The notes: generated from the sequence alone by a model not told the origin. A stretch of 64,000 nt of DNA from Phycisphaerales bacterium UBA2421 (GCA_002343075.1 DDRH01000067.1:310915-374914), one strand, 5' to 3'. Shown: positions 1 through 10,713, numbered from the stretch's first letter. Made by a program: numbers and translations.

Positions 1-2834
1 ACATTCGCCCGCTCCATCCTTCCCGCGGCGCGGGTGACTCTGGCGACCACCTCTGCTGCGTCGGGCAACTCATCGGCCTGCCTTGCAATATCGCGCGCGT
101 TTCTCTCGGTTTGCTCTTGCCCCTGGCTCAATTGCGGCAACGCCGGGGCCACCGCGTTCGGTTTCCGCTGGGATTTGCGCGTCAGGCTTGTGATCGTCGC
201 TTCGCCAACTTTTGTCAGCGCGTCGTCACCCTGCAGCAGCAGGTTCTCGAGGTTATGGCCCGATTGCCGCCGAATGAGGTTGGCTACCTGCTTCTGCAAA
301 TCCGCGAGCTTCTTCTGCAACTCGGCGAGCTTGCGATCTTCGGCCTGCTTCAGCTCCTGCAGCATGCGCTGAAGCCCAATCTCTGCCTGCTGCTGTGCCG
401 CGGCGGCAGAGGTTTGCCGGTTCTGCTTTGCCTCCTGTGCGGCCTTCTGCTGATTGGGGCCGACTTGCTGTTGCTGGCCGGTGCCGGCCGACTGCTTCAT
501 AGCCTCAGCGGAAGTTGGATCGGACTTCTGCAGTTGTTCGGCCTGCTTTTGCATGTCGGCGATCGCCGCCGCCGTTTTCTCGGCGAGCTTGCCCTGCTGG
601 TTGGCGATTTCTTCAAGGCGTTTGCGGTCCTCGGGCGACATCTGTTCGGGCCGCTTGCCAATATTCTGCTTGCCTAGTTCTGCCAGCTCCTTTGTCAGAG
701 CCTGCTGCTGTTCGAGCAACTGCCTCACATTATCGATTGCCTGTTGCAAACTGCCGAGGTCGCCTAGTTTGTCCATTGCGCTCTGCAGTTGTTCCGATGC
801 TTCCGCCTGGCGCTGCTGGACCTTTTCCATCGTGGCCACGCGCGGCTCCTGGGTTTGCTGGGGTGATGACGCGGAAGAGAGCTGTTGCGCGGCCTCCTTC
901 ATCGCACCTTCTGCGGTGCGGTCGAGTGAATCAGACACCTGCTCGCTTAGTTCGACAAGATCCTGCCTGGGTGATCGATTCTGCTGTAGTCGCTCCTTCA
1001 CTGTCTCCAGCCGCTGAGCCAACTGCCGGCTTTGCGAGGCCGCGGTCGACTGTTGGCCGGCCATCCGCTCGGCGGCAGTACGGTCGGCGGCATCGAATGC
1101 CGGCTTTTCCCTGGTTTCGTCCGCGAGATCGGTGGTCTCACTGCGGACGCGCGTCTGCGCCTTGGCCACTTCACCGATCTGCGCGCGCGTCAGTCGGAGT
1201 TCGTCCATGACGCGGGTTGTGAGTTCGTCCTGGCTGATGATCGTGATGCGGAGACGGCCGGAAGAAGCTGGTTCATGCCGCTCTTCGCCCAGGCTGAAGT
1301 TGTCAGTCGCCTCAAGGTGCAGTTCCAGCACGTCGCCGCTCTTCAGATTGGCGTCGGTGAGTTGGGAAAGTTCCCAGGCATATCCCAGTCGATGTCGCTG
1401 CCGGTCTGCTGATGTGGTGTCGCGATCCCAACCCACGCTCTCTGCAGGCACCCCTGCGGTGACGAGCGGCAGCACCCAGGTGCGGCGGTCGCCAAGTCGC
1501 TCGACATGCAGCGAAACCTCCGCGATCCCGTAATCATCCTCTGCAACGGCAATGAGCGGCACAACCGAGTCAGCGGTGCGCTCTTCGTTGCGCCGCGGCT
1601 GTTCGATCTGAATTATGGGTGACTGATCGGGGCGAACGATTAACTCATACTCTTCAATGGCAGAATTCTGAAAGCCGTCATGGTCTTGCGCCCTGATTCG
1701 GAAGCGAATCGACTCCTTAGCCTCTAGCAGCACTGCGCGAGTAGCATCGTTGTCGGCTGGGACGACTCGAGCATCGATCATATTTCCAGGCTCAGGCAGG
1801 CTGACTGGCTCAAGCGTCAGTGGACCTTCAATCGGCTTGTTGAAGCCAACAGCGACCTTAACCTGCGAGCCGATCGCCGCAACTGCCGGGGCCGATGACA
1901 GATTTACCAAAGAAGGCGGCACACCCGACACATATTGCGGCGGCGCGATGGTGGCTTCGACGGAGAGGATCGCCAGCCGCTTCACGAGCGTAATCTGCGG
2001 CAGGTCCTTCTGGTCGTCGCCACTTCGAATCCACACTTTCAGTTCGGCATTGGGCTGATCGGCGGGCGCCTGCGTATCGACGACGGCGGAATAGGTTCCG
2101 TCGGCGTTTCGGATCATCAATTGCTGTTGCACCGTGCCTGCGCCAATCTGCGAAAACAGGGTTGCCCGCATACCGGCGCGGTCGCCCTGGCCCAGCCGCA
2201 TTTTGACATCCAACCGCTGGCCCGCGGGCAGCCTGCTGGGGGATTCTCCCAGGAGGTCGATTCGCTGGGTCTTCGGCCACGGGTTCTTGTCAAACGGAGA
2301 TAGCAATCGCGAGGCCGCAATGCGCGCGTATTGAGGCATGACGAGCATCGCCAGCAAGATCACAACGATGATCGCCCCAAACCCCGACGTAAGTGCGAGC
2401 GTCGCCGGCCGCGGTTGCACGATCTGCTGAAAATCGATCGCCGATGCCATCTGGTTGGCCTGCGCGACCACCTGCTGTTTCATGGCCGGACTGCCAGGAA
2501 CCTCGCGGTCGGAGTATTCGACGACAGTTCGCAGGCGGTCGTCGAGCACGGGAAAGAGCGACTCGATCTTCCCTGCCACGTCAGCCAGGCCCATTGGTGC
2601 GCTCGCCGGGCGCAGCACATGGCGGGTTAGCATCGATACTATCAACGCGGCCCCCATGCACGATGCAATGAGCCTCGGCCATGCCGGCAGGTTGAAGAAA
2701 TAGTCGAGCAAGACGACCAGCAACATGGCCCCCACCGCGCCGCAGAGGACAATACCCACGCCGTACGCCACCGCGAGGAGCTTTACGCGCCGGCGCACCG
2801 CATCGAGGGATTGGAGAATTGCGGTCGTATCCAT
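1..2834 (-). CDS. DUF4175-like membrane-anchored coiled-coil protein (3' end outside window)
   Basis: The frame opens with ATG two bases after the stop of the VWA gene upstream and stays open to the window edge, giving at least 944 codons; the C-terminus is missing. Hydrophobic segments lie at about residues 18-43, 50-70 and 150-167. A β-rich region follows to about residue 530. From about 550 on the chain is extremely Gln/Lys/Glu/Ala-rich with heptad spacing, so a long coiled coil is likely. The layout resembles DUF4175 proteins found at the end of MoxR/VWA operons. Function is unknown; a cell-envelope role is inferred from the membrane anchor and the operon. Family assignment is tentative. 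Confidence 0.75.
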   Translation of the reverse strand, partial: MDTTAILQSLDAVRRRVKLLAVAYGVGIVLCGAVGAMLLVVLLDYFFNLPAWPRLIASCMGAALIVSMLTRHVLRPASAPMGLADVAGKIESLFPVLDDRLRTVVEYSDREVPGSPAMKQQVVAQANQMASAIDFQQIVQPRPATLALTSGFGAIIVVILLAMLVMPQYARIAASRLLSPFDKNPWPKTQRIDLLGESPSRLPAGQRLDVKMRLGQGDRAGMRATLFSQIGAGTVQQQLMIRNADGTYSAVVDTQAPADQPNAELKVWIRSGDDQKDLPQITLVKRLAILSVEATIAPPQYVSGVPPSLVNLSSAPAVAAIGSQVKVAVGFNKPIEGPLTLEPVSLPEPGNMIDARVVPADNDATRAVLLEAKESIRFRIRAQDHDGFQNSAIEEYELIVRPDQSPIIQIEQPRRNEERTADSVVPLIAVAEDDYGIAEVSLHVERLGDRRTWVLPLVTAGVPAESVGWDRDTTSADRQRHRLGYAWELSQLTDANLKSGDVLELHLEATDNFSLGEERHEPASSGRLRITIISQDELTTRVMDELRLTRAQIGEVAKAQTRVRSETTDLADETREKPAFDAADRTAAERMAGQQSTAASQSRQLAQRLETVKERLQQNRSPRQDLVELSEQVSDSLDRTAEGAMKEAAQQLSSASSPQQTQEPRVATMEKVQQRQAEASEQLQSAMDKLGDLGSLQQAIDNVRQLLEQQQALTKELAELGKQNIGKRPEQMSPEDRKRLEEIANQQGKLAEKTAAAIADMQKQAEQLQKSDPTSAEAMKQSAGTGQQQQVGPNQQKAAQEAKQNRQTSAAAAQQQAEIGLQRMLQELKQAEDRKLAELQKKLADLQKQVANLIRRQSGHNLENLLLQGDDALTKVGEATITSLTRKSQRKPNAVAPALPQLSQGQEQTERNARDIARQADELPDAAEVVARVTRAAGRMERAN

Positions 2835-2836
2835 GA

Positions 2837-5188
2837 TCAAACCATTCCACACATCTTACGCACGATCCATTCGATTGTGATCAGAAAAACAAACAGAGCC
2901 ATCGCCAGCGGTGCATCCCAGAGTGGTCGTGCCGTTTCGATCGGAATCACCCGCGCCGCCGACGGTACCAGCGATGGCAGTCGTGCCGGTGCGTCAGCAA
3001 AGCTAACGAGTTCGCCACCGGTCTGCGTTGCGAGCCGCTGCATTGCACCTCGGTCAATCTCGGGCGCTGCCAGTTCAACCTGCGGCACACGAACCGCAAA
3101 GGGCACCGAGAGATCATCCACACCGCCAGCGATGCTCGACACTCTGGCGATGAAGCTACCCACTCGGTCAGCCGGAAAAGCCGTGCTATAAAGTTCCGGC
3201 TGGCCCTCCTGCCGCACGAGGGTCTGCTGCGCGATCATCGCCTGCGACGGCTGTTCGATGATATCGACGCGAATCTGCTCCGGAAGTTGCGGCAAAAGTT
3301 GCGGATTAAGAATTCTCAGGCTCACGCGCGATTGCTCGCCGAGTTCGTAGACGGGTTTCAAAGAGGCGAGAGAGGCCTGCCTCTGCCCCAGTTTTCGCCC
3401 GCGGGCGAGGTAGCGCAACTGCTGGATCCAGTAGGTGTCAAATATGGTTTCGCCGGTGTAGTAGCGCCACCGCCAGGTGTCATCAATCGCACCGAATGCC
3501 GTCCGCCCGGCACCGAATCGGCCCAAAACGAGCAGCGGGGCCTTTCGGCCATCAGGCCCGGTTTCCACCGGATGCTCGGCATACGTCTCACCGATTCCCG
3601 GCTTGGCCCACACGCCTTTGCAATACCAAAAAAGCGGCTGAATCTGCTCGGCGATGAAGCGTTCGTTCTCGCCGCGATCGGCGAAGAAACGGAAGATCGA
3701 GGAGTTGCTCCCGAGCGGAGTTAGAACGGGTCGAAAGCCCTGCGTGATCGCCCCGCGGGCGACATCGGGCATGACACGATCAACATTAACCGGAAGAATC
3801 GGCTCGATCGCCGTCCCGCGATATTGCGCGGGTGCGTGTTGGGCGCCGGCGATCATGGCAAACCCGCCCCCCATCTTGCTCACAAAATCGCTGATCAGTT
3901 GCAGTTGAAAATCACTGAACTGGCGGGGATCAACATCGCCGAGAACGATTACATCATAGTCGAGCATTTCCTCCAAACTCTCAGGAAAACGCGTGATTGG
4001 TCGGTCGCCCTCCTGCCGAAACGTCGGGTCGGCGCTGGTCAGCAGGCACGAGATGTCCACAGACCTGTCGCGAATCAGCTCCTGTTTCAGATAGCGATAC
4101 TCCCAGCGAGGATAGCCGTCGACGTAGAGCACATTGACCCGGGCATCGAGCACGGCAAGCTGTGTCACCCGGCTGTTATCGTCTTCATCAACTTCGGCGG
4201 GCTGCGCTACGACCTCGACACCGACATCGAGTGATCCGATCATTGTCGGCTGAAACTGCAGTTCGACATCCATCGGGCCGTCGCCGTCGAGCGAGACTGC
4301 CGTCTCCGCTGGCTTGCCTTCGATGCTCGTGAGGACAGTCTTCGTTGATTGGTCGATGAGGCGAATCTTGGCTGTATGCCCCGCCGGGTAGCCTGTTCCA
4401 CGGATGGTGGCGCGCACATTGACGATATCACCAACAAATGCAGCGTCCTGAACGGATACGCTCTGAACGGAGAGATTCTGCGGCCGCCGGTCCGACCCGA
4501 CGACGACCGGATATACCTTCACGCCGAAGCTGGCCAACTGCTGCAACGCCTCTGAAGTATTGCGCGCCGGTGAGTCGCGGCCATCGGTCAGCACCACAAC
4601 GCCGGCCACACGCTGGCCCTGAAGATCCTGCAACACCTGTCGAACCGCCGCGGTGACATGCGTCTGCTGGCCGGACGGCGTGAGCGCCATACTCGGCTCG
4701 ACTGGTTCTGCGGCGGCATCGAACTTAAAAAGCCGGGTCTCGTGAGTGGCCCTTAGTGCCTTCAGGAGCCGTTCATCTTCGGTGCTAAGGAGCGAATTCA
4801 CCGCGTCAAGCCGCGACTTGAGGTCGGCTTCATCACCCTCATCCTTAACGCGCATTGAAATGCTACTGTCAATCAATATCGGCAGGATTGAAGCTTCGGT
4901 TCGGCTCTGCCCGAGCGTGACCACCGGCCGATTGAGCAGGCCGATCACCAGAAGCAGTAGCGCCGCCCTGAAGCAGCCGAGGACAATGCGAACAGGCCGG
5001 GCTCGTCCTTCCCGGCGATAAATCCAGACAACCAGCGCCACCGCGGCGGCGATCAGAATGGTGTTCCAGACCGCCGCCGGAATATGCTGCTGCCATGGCC
5101 AGGTCGGGTTAAATCCAATCGAAAAATCCCCTTCGCGGGAGAGGAAGCCGCGTTCGAGGCCGAAGAGAATTTCCAGTAGTCGTTGCAA
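2837..5188 (-). CDS. VWA-domain membrane protein with glutamine-amidotransferase-like domain (BatB-like)
   Basis: A 783-residue protein. Two hydrophobic segments at the N-terminus (about 40-57 and 70-85) and one at the very C-terminus (about 760-780) anchor it in the membrane. A von Willebrand A-type metal site is visible as IDSSISM near residue 108. A central block starting YVDGYPRWEYRYLK (about 355-470) resembles the class I glutamine-amidotransferase-like fold often found in planctomycete VWA proteins, with no evident catalytic Cys-His pair. It sits 56 bp after the BatA gene and 2 bp before the coiled-coil gene, so it is co-transcribed. By family it should be a binding partner of the MoxR ATPase; the substrate is unknown. 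Confidence 0.8.
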   Translation of the reverse strand: MQRLLEILFGLERGFLSREGDFSIGFNPTWPWQQHIPAAVWNTILIAAAVALVVWIYRREGRARPVRIVLGCFRAALLLLVIGLLNRPVVTLGQSRTEASILPILIDSSISMRVKDEGDEADLKSRLDAVNSLLSTEDERLLKALRATHETRLFKFDAAAEPVEPSMALTPSGQQTHVTAAVRQVLQDLQGQRVAGVVVLTDGRDSPARNTSEALQQLASFGVKVYPVVVGSDRRPQNLSVQSVSVQDAAFVGDIVNVRATIRGTGYPAGHTAKIRLIDQSTKTVLTSIEGKPAETAVSLDGDGPMDVELQFQPTMIGSLDVGVEVVAQPAEVDEDDNSRVTQLAVLDARVNVLYVDGYPRWEYRYLKQELIRDRSVDISCLLTSADPTFRQEGDRPITRFPESLEEMLDYDVIVLGDVDPRQFSDFQLQLISDFVSKMGGGFAMIAGAQHAPAQYRGTAIEPILPVNVDRVMPDVARGAITQGFRPVLTPLGSNSSIFRFFADRGENERFIAEQIQPLFWYCKGVWAKPGIGETYAEHPVETGPDGRKAPLLVLGRFGAGRTAFGAIDDTWRWRYYTGETIFDTYWIQQLRYLARGRKLGQRQASLASLKPVYELGEQSRVSLRILNPQLLPQLPEQIRVDIIEQPSQAMIAQQTLVRQEGQPELYSTAFPADRVGSFIARVSSIAGGVDDLSVPFAVRVPQVELAAPEIDRGAMQRLATQTGGELVSFADAPARLPSLVPSAARVIPIETARPLWDAPLAMALFVFLITIEWIVRKMCGMV

Positions 5189-5244
5189 CCTGTGTGGGGG
5201 CAGAGGCTTAGGGTCCGTCGAACAATATCGCTTGTCGCCGGCCG

Positions 5245-7500
5245 TTAACGGAGTGCCCCTCCTTTTCTGTGATGTCCAAAACGCATCGCCATCATGCTCT
5301 CCGCCGTCACCAAGGCCAACACGGCCAGCATGACAATCCAGCCGAAATCATTCCCCCCGACGCGCGCCTCTGCGACGGCGGGGATGTCGCTTGAGATCAG
5401 GTCGATCTCGATGCCTCCGAGCGCGGTGCGGATGGCGGCGTCGCCGGCCGGACGAATGTCCGCCTCGTCTGCCGGACAGTTAACAGCGATCGGAATGGTC
5501 GCCGCGCCGGTGCTAAGGGAATAGAGGCCTGGCTTGGCCAGCACACTACTTCGGTAGCCAGACCGACCGTCCGCCAGTGGCTGTTGGCTCAACTGCACCT
5601 CTTGCGCTGAAGGTCCAGTAAGGGTCGGCACTGCTTTGAAGGTTAGATTGGGCGGAAGATCGAGGGTCTGACCGACGATCCGATTCATCCATTCGTCGCC
5701 GCCGACGATGCTTCCGCTGAGCAGTTCGTGAACCAGCGCCACATAGGCTGGCTTTGCGGGTAGGCTGGTCCACTCGGCATTGGCTGTCGTACTGATGAAG
5801 ACGACGCGCCCGCCGCCGAGTGGATGGAGCGTGATGGCCGGATCGGCCGTGGCTGCGGTTGTGGCATAGTCCAAGACACGTTCTGCTTTGGCATCGGCCG
5901 GCAATTCAAGCTGCCAGTAGGTAAATACCTGAGCGGTGTCCAGTCCGGTTTTCTGCTCACCGGAAAACACCTTTAGCACGGGATGCAACGCGCCCAGCGG
6001 CCTAAAATCAAACAAAAAGCCCCGCTGCTCCGCGGCAACGCTCATGCGCTTGGTGAGCGGGCCGGGCAACAGGCCGCGCGGCAGCAGAACCTGGTTGTAG
6101 CTATCACTGCTCACCGGCTCGCCCATGAAGACCAACAGCGTCCCACCGTCTTCGACGAAGCGTTTAAGAAGATCCGCCTGTCCGGCACCGATCTGGCCCA
6201 CGCCAGCCAGCACGATTGCGCGATAGTCGCTCAGAACCTTATTGCCCAACTCGATGTCGCTCACGCGCTCAGGCAGGATATAACTATCGCTCCTGCGGCC
6301 AATCGACGCAGATCGCCCCGCATCGGCCGGCGGGGCGAGCGCCAGTTCAAGAAACGCACCCGAACTGGACATCGCCCCGACGCCGCGCTCGCCTTCCACG
6401 ATCAACACCTTCATCGCGCTGGCTACTTCCACCACGCGATACCGCTGGTCATCCACGCGAAGCCGATCGCCCGCAACGAAGGTAGCCGACACCACATGTG
6501 CCCCGCCGTCGCGAAAGCGTGCCTGCGACTGGATAACCGGCGCGGTGTCGGGCGTTGCCTCAATCATTGTGTTACCGGTAACCGGCTCATTATCCATCGA
6601 CCATTGCAGCACCGCCGAGGCAGAACGCCCGTACGACTTTACATGCGCCGCCAGATCGGAGTTAAACCCGACCCGAATAATCGAGCCCGCTGGCGCAACA
6701 TCGGACACCACCGCGTTCCATTGATCGGGCACCGCAAGATTGACGTGACGAATTTGATAAATGCCTGCCAGTTCCCTTCCGATGCTCATAAGCCGATCGC
6801 GCTCGGCCAACTCCCATGCGCTGCGGGTGCCATCGGTGATCATCTCCAGCCTTCGAACCGACTGCCGCGGACTCTGGTTGCCAAGCTCCCATGCCAGCCC
6901 AAGCGCTCCGGTAACATCGGTAGCAGAAAACGACTGTTCGATCCGATCGATCGCCTGCGCCGCCGCCTGAAGATCGTACGTCGGCTGCAGCAAGACCGCT
7001 GAGGGCTTTCCAGTCGTGATTACGGCAACCGATTCACCGCCCGACGAGAGTTGCTCGACGATCCGCTTTGCGACGTTCTTGGCATGCTCAAGGTGTGTGG
7101 CGGCACCGGGGCGATTTGCCAGATAGGCCATCGAATAGCTGTTGTCGATGACAAGCACATGCAAGCCCGATCGCGTTGCGCCCGCAGCGAGGCCCGACTG
7201 ATCGCAAGCCATTGGTCGGGCCAGGGCAAGCCCAAGCAACGCCAGCACTGCACACCGCGTCGCCAAAAGCAGCCACTGCTCAAACTTCACCCGACGGCGG
7301 TTCTTCTTTAGCGCCGACAGCAGAAAGTCCATCGCCGCCCACTTTACCGTTCGGAATCTGCGCCGATTCAGAAGGTGAATAATGACTGGGATGGAAGCAA
7401 GCACAACGCCCGCCACGGCAAAACCCGGCGTAATCACGCTCGCTGCAAGAACCGAGGTCTGCGGCGGGCTGCCAGAGAACATGACGAGCGCTATGGCCAT
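5245..7500 (-). CDS. BatA N-terminal-domain / VWA-type membrane protein
   Basis: A 751-residue protein. The N-terminus has the BatA (aerotolerance regulator) signature: a membrane segment followed by IPVIIHLLNRRR, then a second membrane segment around residues 75-95. A VWA-like domain begins at VIDNSYSM with a DxSxS-type metal site. A middle domain (KVLIVEGERG onward) looks like a nucleotidase/GATase-like Rossmann fold, and a last membrane helix lies near residue 725. It is the third gene of the MoxR operon, 59 bp after DUF58. Proteins of this class cooperate with MoxR ATPases at the membrane; the actual process in planctomycetes is not established. Confidence 0.85.
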   Translation of the reverse strand: MAIALVMFSGSPPQTSVLAASVITPGFAVAGVVLASIPVIIHLLNRRRFRTVKWAAMDFLLSALKKNRRRVKFEQWLLLATRCAVLALLGLALARPMACDQSGLAAGATRSGLHVLVIDNSYSMAYLANRPGAATHLEHAKNVAKRIVEQLSSGGESVAVITTGKPSAVLLQPTYDLQAAAQAIDRIEQSFSATDVTGALGLAWELGNQSPRQSVRRLEMITDGTRSAWELAERDRLMSIGRELAGIYQIRHVNLAVPDQWNAVVSDVAPAGSIIRVGFNSDLAAHVKSYGRSASAVLQWSMDNEPVTGNTMIEATPDTAPVIQSQARFRDGGAHVVSATFVAGDRLRVDDQRYRVVEVASAMKVLIVEGERGVGAMSSSGAFLELALAPPADAGRSASIGRRSDSYILPERVSDIELGNKVLSDYRAIVLAGVGQIGAGQADLLKRFVEDGGTLLVFMGEPVSSDSYNQVLLPRGLLPGPLTKRMSVAAEQRGFLFDFRPLGALHPVLKVFSGEQKTGLDTAQVFTYWQLELPADAKAERVLDYATTAATADPAITLHPLGGGRVVFISTTANAEWTSLPAKPAYVALVHELLSGSIVGGDEWMNRIVGQTLDLPPNLTFKAVPTLTGPSAQEVQLSQQPLADGRSGYRSSVLAKPGLYSLSTGAATIPIAVNCPADEADIRPAGDAAIRTALGGIEIDLISSDIPAVAEARVGGNDFGWIVMLAVLALVTAESMMAMRFGHHRKGGALR

Positions 7501-7559
7501 TCTGAAATCACTTGCCGGAACTGCTAACGAGAGGCGCTTTCATCGCTCTCGCCAACTGA

Positions 7560-8483
7560 TTACTTGATTGACGCCGAACGGGTTGCAAGGAACTGGCTCA
7601 AGGCGATATCCAACGTATCACCGCTGTTAAACCGCTGAAAATCAATGTGCATCCCCCGGCACAGCCGCTTCAACTCGTCGGTGAATAGCTTCATCTGCTC
7701 CAGATATCCCTCCCGCAACGACCGCGGTTCTGTTAGCAATTCGCCGGCGTCTTCCATACCCTTAAACAGCGTCACATCCTCAAACGGGAACTCGATCTCC
7801 TGTGGATCAAGCACCTGAAACGCCATGATCTCGTGTTTCTTGTAACGAAGGTGCCGCAGGCCTTTGGTGATGTCCTCAAGGTTATCGAAAAAGTCACTGA
7901 CAATGACGATCAGGCTGCGGTGATGCAGTTTTTCTGCAAGCTGATCGAGCACCTTGCCCGTGCCCGTCTTGTTCCATCTGGGGATGACCTGCATTTCGTT
8001 GACGATGATCTTCCACTGCCCGGGCGAATTACTCGGCTTAAAGTAGCGGGCGAGGGTTTGATCAAATATGGCAAGCCCCACCGAGTCCTGCTGCTGAATC
8101 GCCATGTATGCCAGGCTTGCCGCAATCGCGGTCGCGTGATCGTACTTGCTCCACGTGTGCTTCCCGCTCGTGGTGCTGCCGAAACCCATCGATTCACTCG
8201 CATCGACGACAAGAATGAGATGCAGGTTCGTTTCTTCCTGATACTGCTTCAGGTAAATCTTGTCGGTCTTGCCGAACACTTTCCAATCGACGTGGCGGAT
8301 ATCATCGCCGGCGACGTAGGGCCGATGCTGCGCGAACTCGACGCTCGCACCCTGGTAAGGCGAGCGATGCATGCCGGTCATCAACCCTTCGACCACGAGC
8401 CTTGCGCGCAGGTCCAGACCGCTCACCCGCGCAAGGGTGCGAGGATCAAGGTACTGGCGATAATCCGCGGTGGTCTCGGGCAT
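7560..8483 (-). CDS. DUF58 domain-containing protein
   Basis: A 307-residue soluble protein. It has the DUF58 hallmark GDDIRHVDWKVFGKTDKIYLK near residue 75, followed by a VWA-like fold with the metal-site motif VVDASESMGFGS (about 113). The length is normal for the short, anchor-less form of the family that partners MoxR ATPases. It lies 61 bp downstream of moxR and upstream of batA in the same operon. By family it is an adaptor carrying a VWA-like domain between the AAA+ ATPase and the membrane VWA proteins. Confidence 0.9.
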   Translation of the reverse strand: MPETTADYRQYLDPRTLARVSGLDLRARLVVEGLMTGMHRSPYQGASVEFAQHRPYVAGDDIRHVDWKVFGKTDKIYLKQYQEETNLHLILVVDASESMGFGSTTSGKHTWSKYDHATAIAASLAYMAIQQQDSVGLAIFDQTLARYFKPSNSPGQWKIIVNEMQVIPRWNKTGTGKVLDQLAEKLHHRSLIVIVSDFFDNLEDITKGLRHLRYKKHEIMAFQVLDPQEIEFPFEDVTLFKGMEDAGELLTEPRSLREGYLEQMKLFTDELKRLCRGMHIDFQRFNSGDTLDIALSQFLATRSASIK

Positions 8484-8544
8484 TAGTCTTGTAACTCTTT
8501 CAACACTGCCGAATCCGGCAGCGGGCCGGTCCGAATCCGAGACC

Positions 8545-9618
8545 TCACCGCATCACCTTCGCCGCTGCGGCATCGAGCGATTCGTACTGTTGCCGGGGGA
8601 TGTGTTCGATGAGCCTCGCCACGATCGAATCACTCTTGATACCCTCCGCTTCGGCATTGAAGTTGGTGACGATTCGATGCCGCAGTACCGGCAACGCGAC
8701 ATGCCGGATGTCATCTGTACTGACATGATATCGACCTCGAAGCAATGCCCGCGCCTTGCCGGCAAGGATGAGATACTGCGATGCCCGAGGGCCTGCGCCC
8801 CAGTTTACAAATTCATTCACAAAATCGGGCACGCCCCCTTCGGCGCGTCGCGTGAGCCTCGTGAACTGCAGCGCATATCGAATGACATGATCGGCAACGG
8901 GCACTTTTCTGACGATCTCCTGCAGCGAGATGACCTCATCGCCGGAAAGAATGTGAGAGAGTTCTGGCTTTCGATTCTCTGTCGTCATGCGAACGATGCG
9001 AAACTCCTCGTCTTCAGTCGGATAGCCGACCTGAATATTGAACATGAATCGGTCTAGCTGCGCCTCGGGAAGCGGATAGGTGCCTTCCTGTTCGATCGGA
9101 TTCTGTGTTGCGAGAACGAAAAACGGCTGCGGGAGCCGGTGCTGCTTTCCGCCGGCGGTCACCTGGTGCTCCTGCATCGCCTCCAGCAGCGCCGCCTGCG
9201 TTTTTGGAGGGGTGCGGTTGATCTCGTCGGCCAGGATGACATTGGCGAAAATCGGCCCGCGGACAAATCGCATCGCCCGCGAGCCGGTGCTCTTGTCTTC
9301 CTCAATGATATCAGTTCCCGTGATGTCCGACGGCATCAGGTCCGGCGTAAACTGAATCCGGCTGAAGCTCAAGCCCAGGGTGCGCGCCAGTGTCGAGATC
9401 AACAGCGTCTTGGCCAGGCCCGGTACGCCAACCAGCAGAGCGTGGCCCTTGCAGAAGAGTGCGATCAACAACTCTTCGATGACCCGGTCTTGCCCAACGA
9501 TCACCTTGCCCAACTCCACCTTCATGCTGGTATACGCACTCTGGAGTTTCTGCACCGCGGCGAGATCGTCGGCGGCTAGGTCGGCTTGGGGCGCGGTGAT
9601 TCCTGTCTCCTGCGACAT
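8545..9618 (-). CDS. MoxR-family AAA+ ATPase
   Basis: A 357-residue AAA+ ATPase of the MoxR family. Visible motifs are Walker A GVPGLAKT (residues about 83-90), Walker [10 protein letters not shown], the sensor stretch [25 protein letters not shown], and the C-terminal lid domain. MoxR ATPases act as chaperone-like machines that activate or assemble client complexes with VWA proteins. It is the first gene of a five-gene minus-strand operon and is divergent from mutM across about 170 bp, which must hold the promoters. Confidence 0.95.
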   Translation of the reverse strand: MSQETGITAPQADLAADDLAAVQKLQSAYTSMKVELGKVIVGQDRVIEELLIALFCKGHALLVGVPGLAKTLLISTLARTLGLSFSRIQFTPDLMPSDITGTDIIEEDKSTGSRAMRFVRGPIFANVILADEINRTPPKTQAALLEAMQEHQVTAGGKQHRLPQPFFVLATQNPIEQEGTYPLPEAQLDRFMFNIQVGYPTEDEEFRIVRMTTENRKPELSHILSGDEVISLQEIVRKVPVADHVIRYALQFTRLTRRAEGGVPDFVNEFVNWGAGPRASQYLILAGKARALLRGRYHVSTDDIRHVALPVLRHRIVTNFNAEAEGIKSDSIVARLIEHIPRQQYESLDAAAAKVMR

Positions 9619-9788
9619 ACATTAACTCCTGCGGTTGGCCCCTCGTGCGGAACGAAGGCACACGGGCGTTCGTCGATCCGTGACGAGTAGGCTGGGTCCG
9701 TTGACACATGCTACTCGTTCCCACCGACGAGACAAAGACGAAAACTAATCCTATGCAGGCTAAGATTCGCTAGAGGCCAAAAAGTTCC

Positions 9789-10601
9789 ATGCCCGAACTT
9801 CCAGAAGTGCAAACCGTCGTCGATTCGCTTCGGCCGTGGCTGGAGGGGCGATGTTTCTCCCGCGTCGTTCATGTCAGGGCCGATATGGTCTCGCCAGGCA
9901 CAATTGACCTCGGCTCCATGCTTGCAGGCCGCCAGGTGCAGGCAATTCATCGCCGCGGGAAGCGGATTGTGTTCACACTCGCGGGTGGCGCGCGGTGGTA
10001 TGTTCATCTCGGCATGACCGGCCAGCTGACGGTCGAGCCATCGACAGCGGCCCTGCGCCCGCACACCCACCTCATTATTGAATGTTCCGACGGGAAACAC
10101 CTCCGCTTGGTCGATCCTCGTAGATTCGGCGGAATTTTCTGGCTGGGGTCGGCCAGCGGTGACGACGGAATCGGCCCCGAGCCATTGCGACTCAGCGCAG
10201 CAGAGCTACACACGAAGCTTCTCGCCACCCGTCGCAACATTAAGACGACGCTTCTCGATCAGCGGTTCATAGCGGGGATCGGAAACATCTACGCCGACGA
10301 GGCGTTGTTTGCTGCCGGGATCCACCCGCTGACGGTTTCGCAGACGATCCACCTCACGCAGGTACGAACGCTGTGCAGCGCAATCAAGCAGGTTCTCAAA
10401 CGAGCAATCCGGCATCGCGGAAGCTCGCTCAGGGATTATGTGGACGCGAATGGACGGCAAGGGTCGTTTCAAGCCCGACACGCGGTTTACAACCGCACGG
10501 GGCAGCCCTGCCGCGCTTGCAAAACTCTGATCGCAAGAATCGTGCTCTCGCAGCGGGCAACTCACTTCTGCCCGCGGTGCCAGAATCTTCCCGCGGGGTG
10601 A
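9789..10601 (+). CDS. mutM: Formamidopyrimidine-DNA glycosylase (Fpg/MutM)
   Basis: A 270-residue base-excision repair glycosylase/AP lyase that removes 8-oxoguanine and formamidopyrimidines. The start MPELPEV supplies the catalytic Pro and Glu of the family. The conserved Lys in HRRGKRIVF, the helix-two-turn-helix motif GNIYADEALF, and a complete C-terminal zinc finger (CRAC, then FCPRCQ 16 residues later) are all present. The length matches the family. It stands alone, divergent from the MoxR operon and convergent with hisB. Confidence 0.97.
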   Translation: MPELPEVQTVVDSLRPWLEGRCFSRVVHVRADMVSPGTIDLGSMLAGRQVQAIHRRGKRIVFTLAGGARWYVHLGMTGQLTVEPSTAALRPHTHLIIECSDGKHLRLVDPRRFGGIFWLGSASGDDGIGPEPLRLSAAELHTKLLATRRNIKTTLLDQRFIAGIGNIYADEALFAAGIHPLTVSQTIHLTQVRTLCSAIKQVLKRAIRHRGSSLRDYVDANGRQGSFQARHAVYNRTGQPCRACKTLIARIVLSQRATHFCPRCQNLPAG

Positions 10602-10713
10602 ACCCTCGAGCCAGCCGCTCGCACGAGCGGACATCACCGCACCGCGGGGGCCGCAAAGTCGGGCCAACCTATCACCCGCCCCAACGTAAACACGGCTAGC
10701 CTAAGTCACACCT

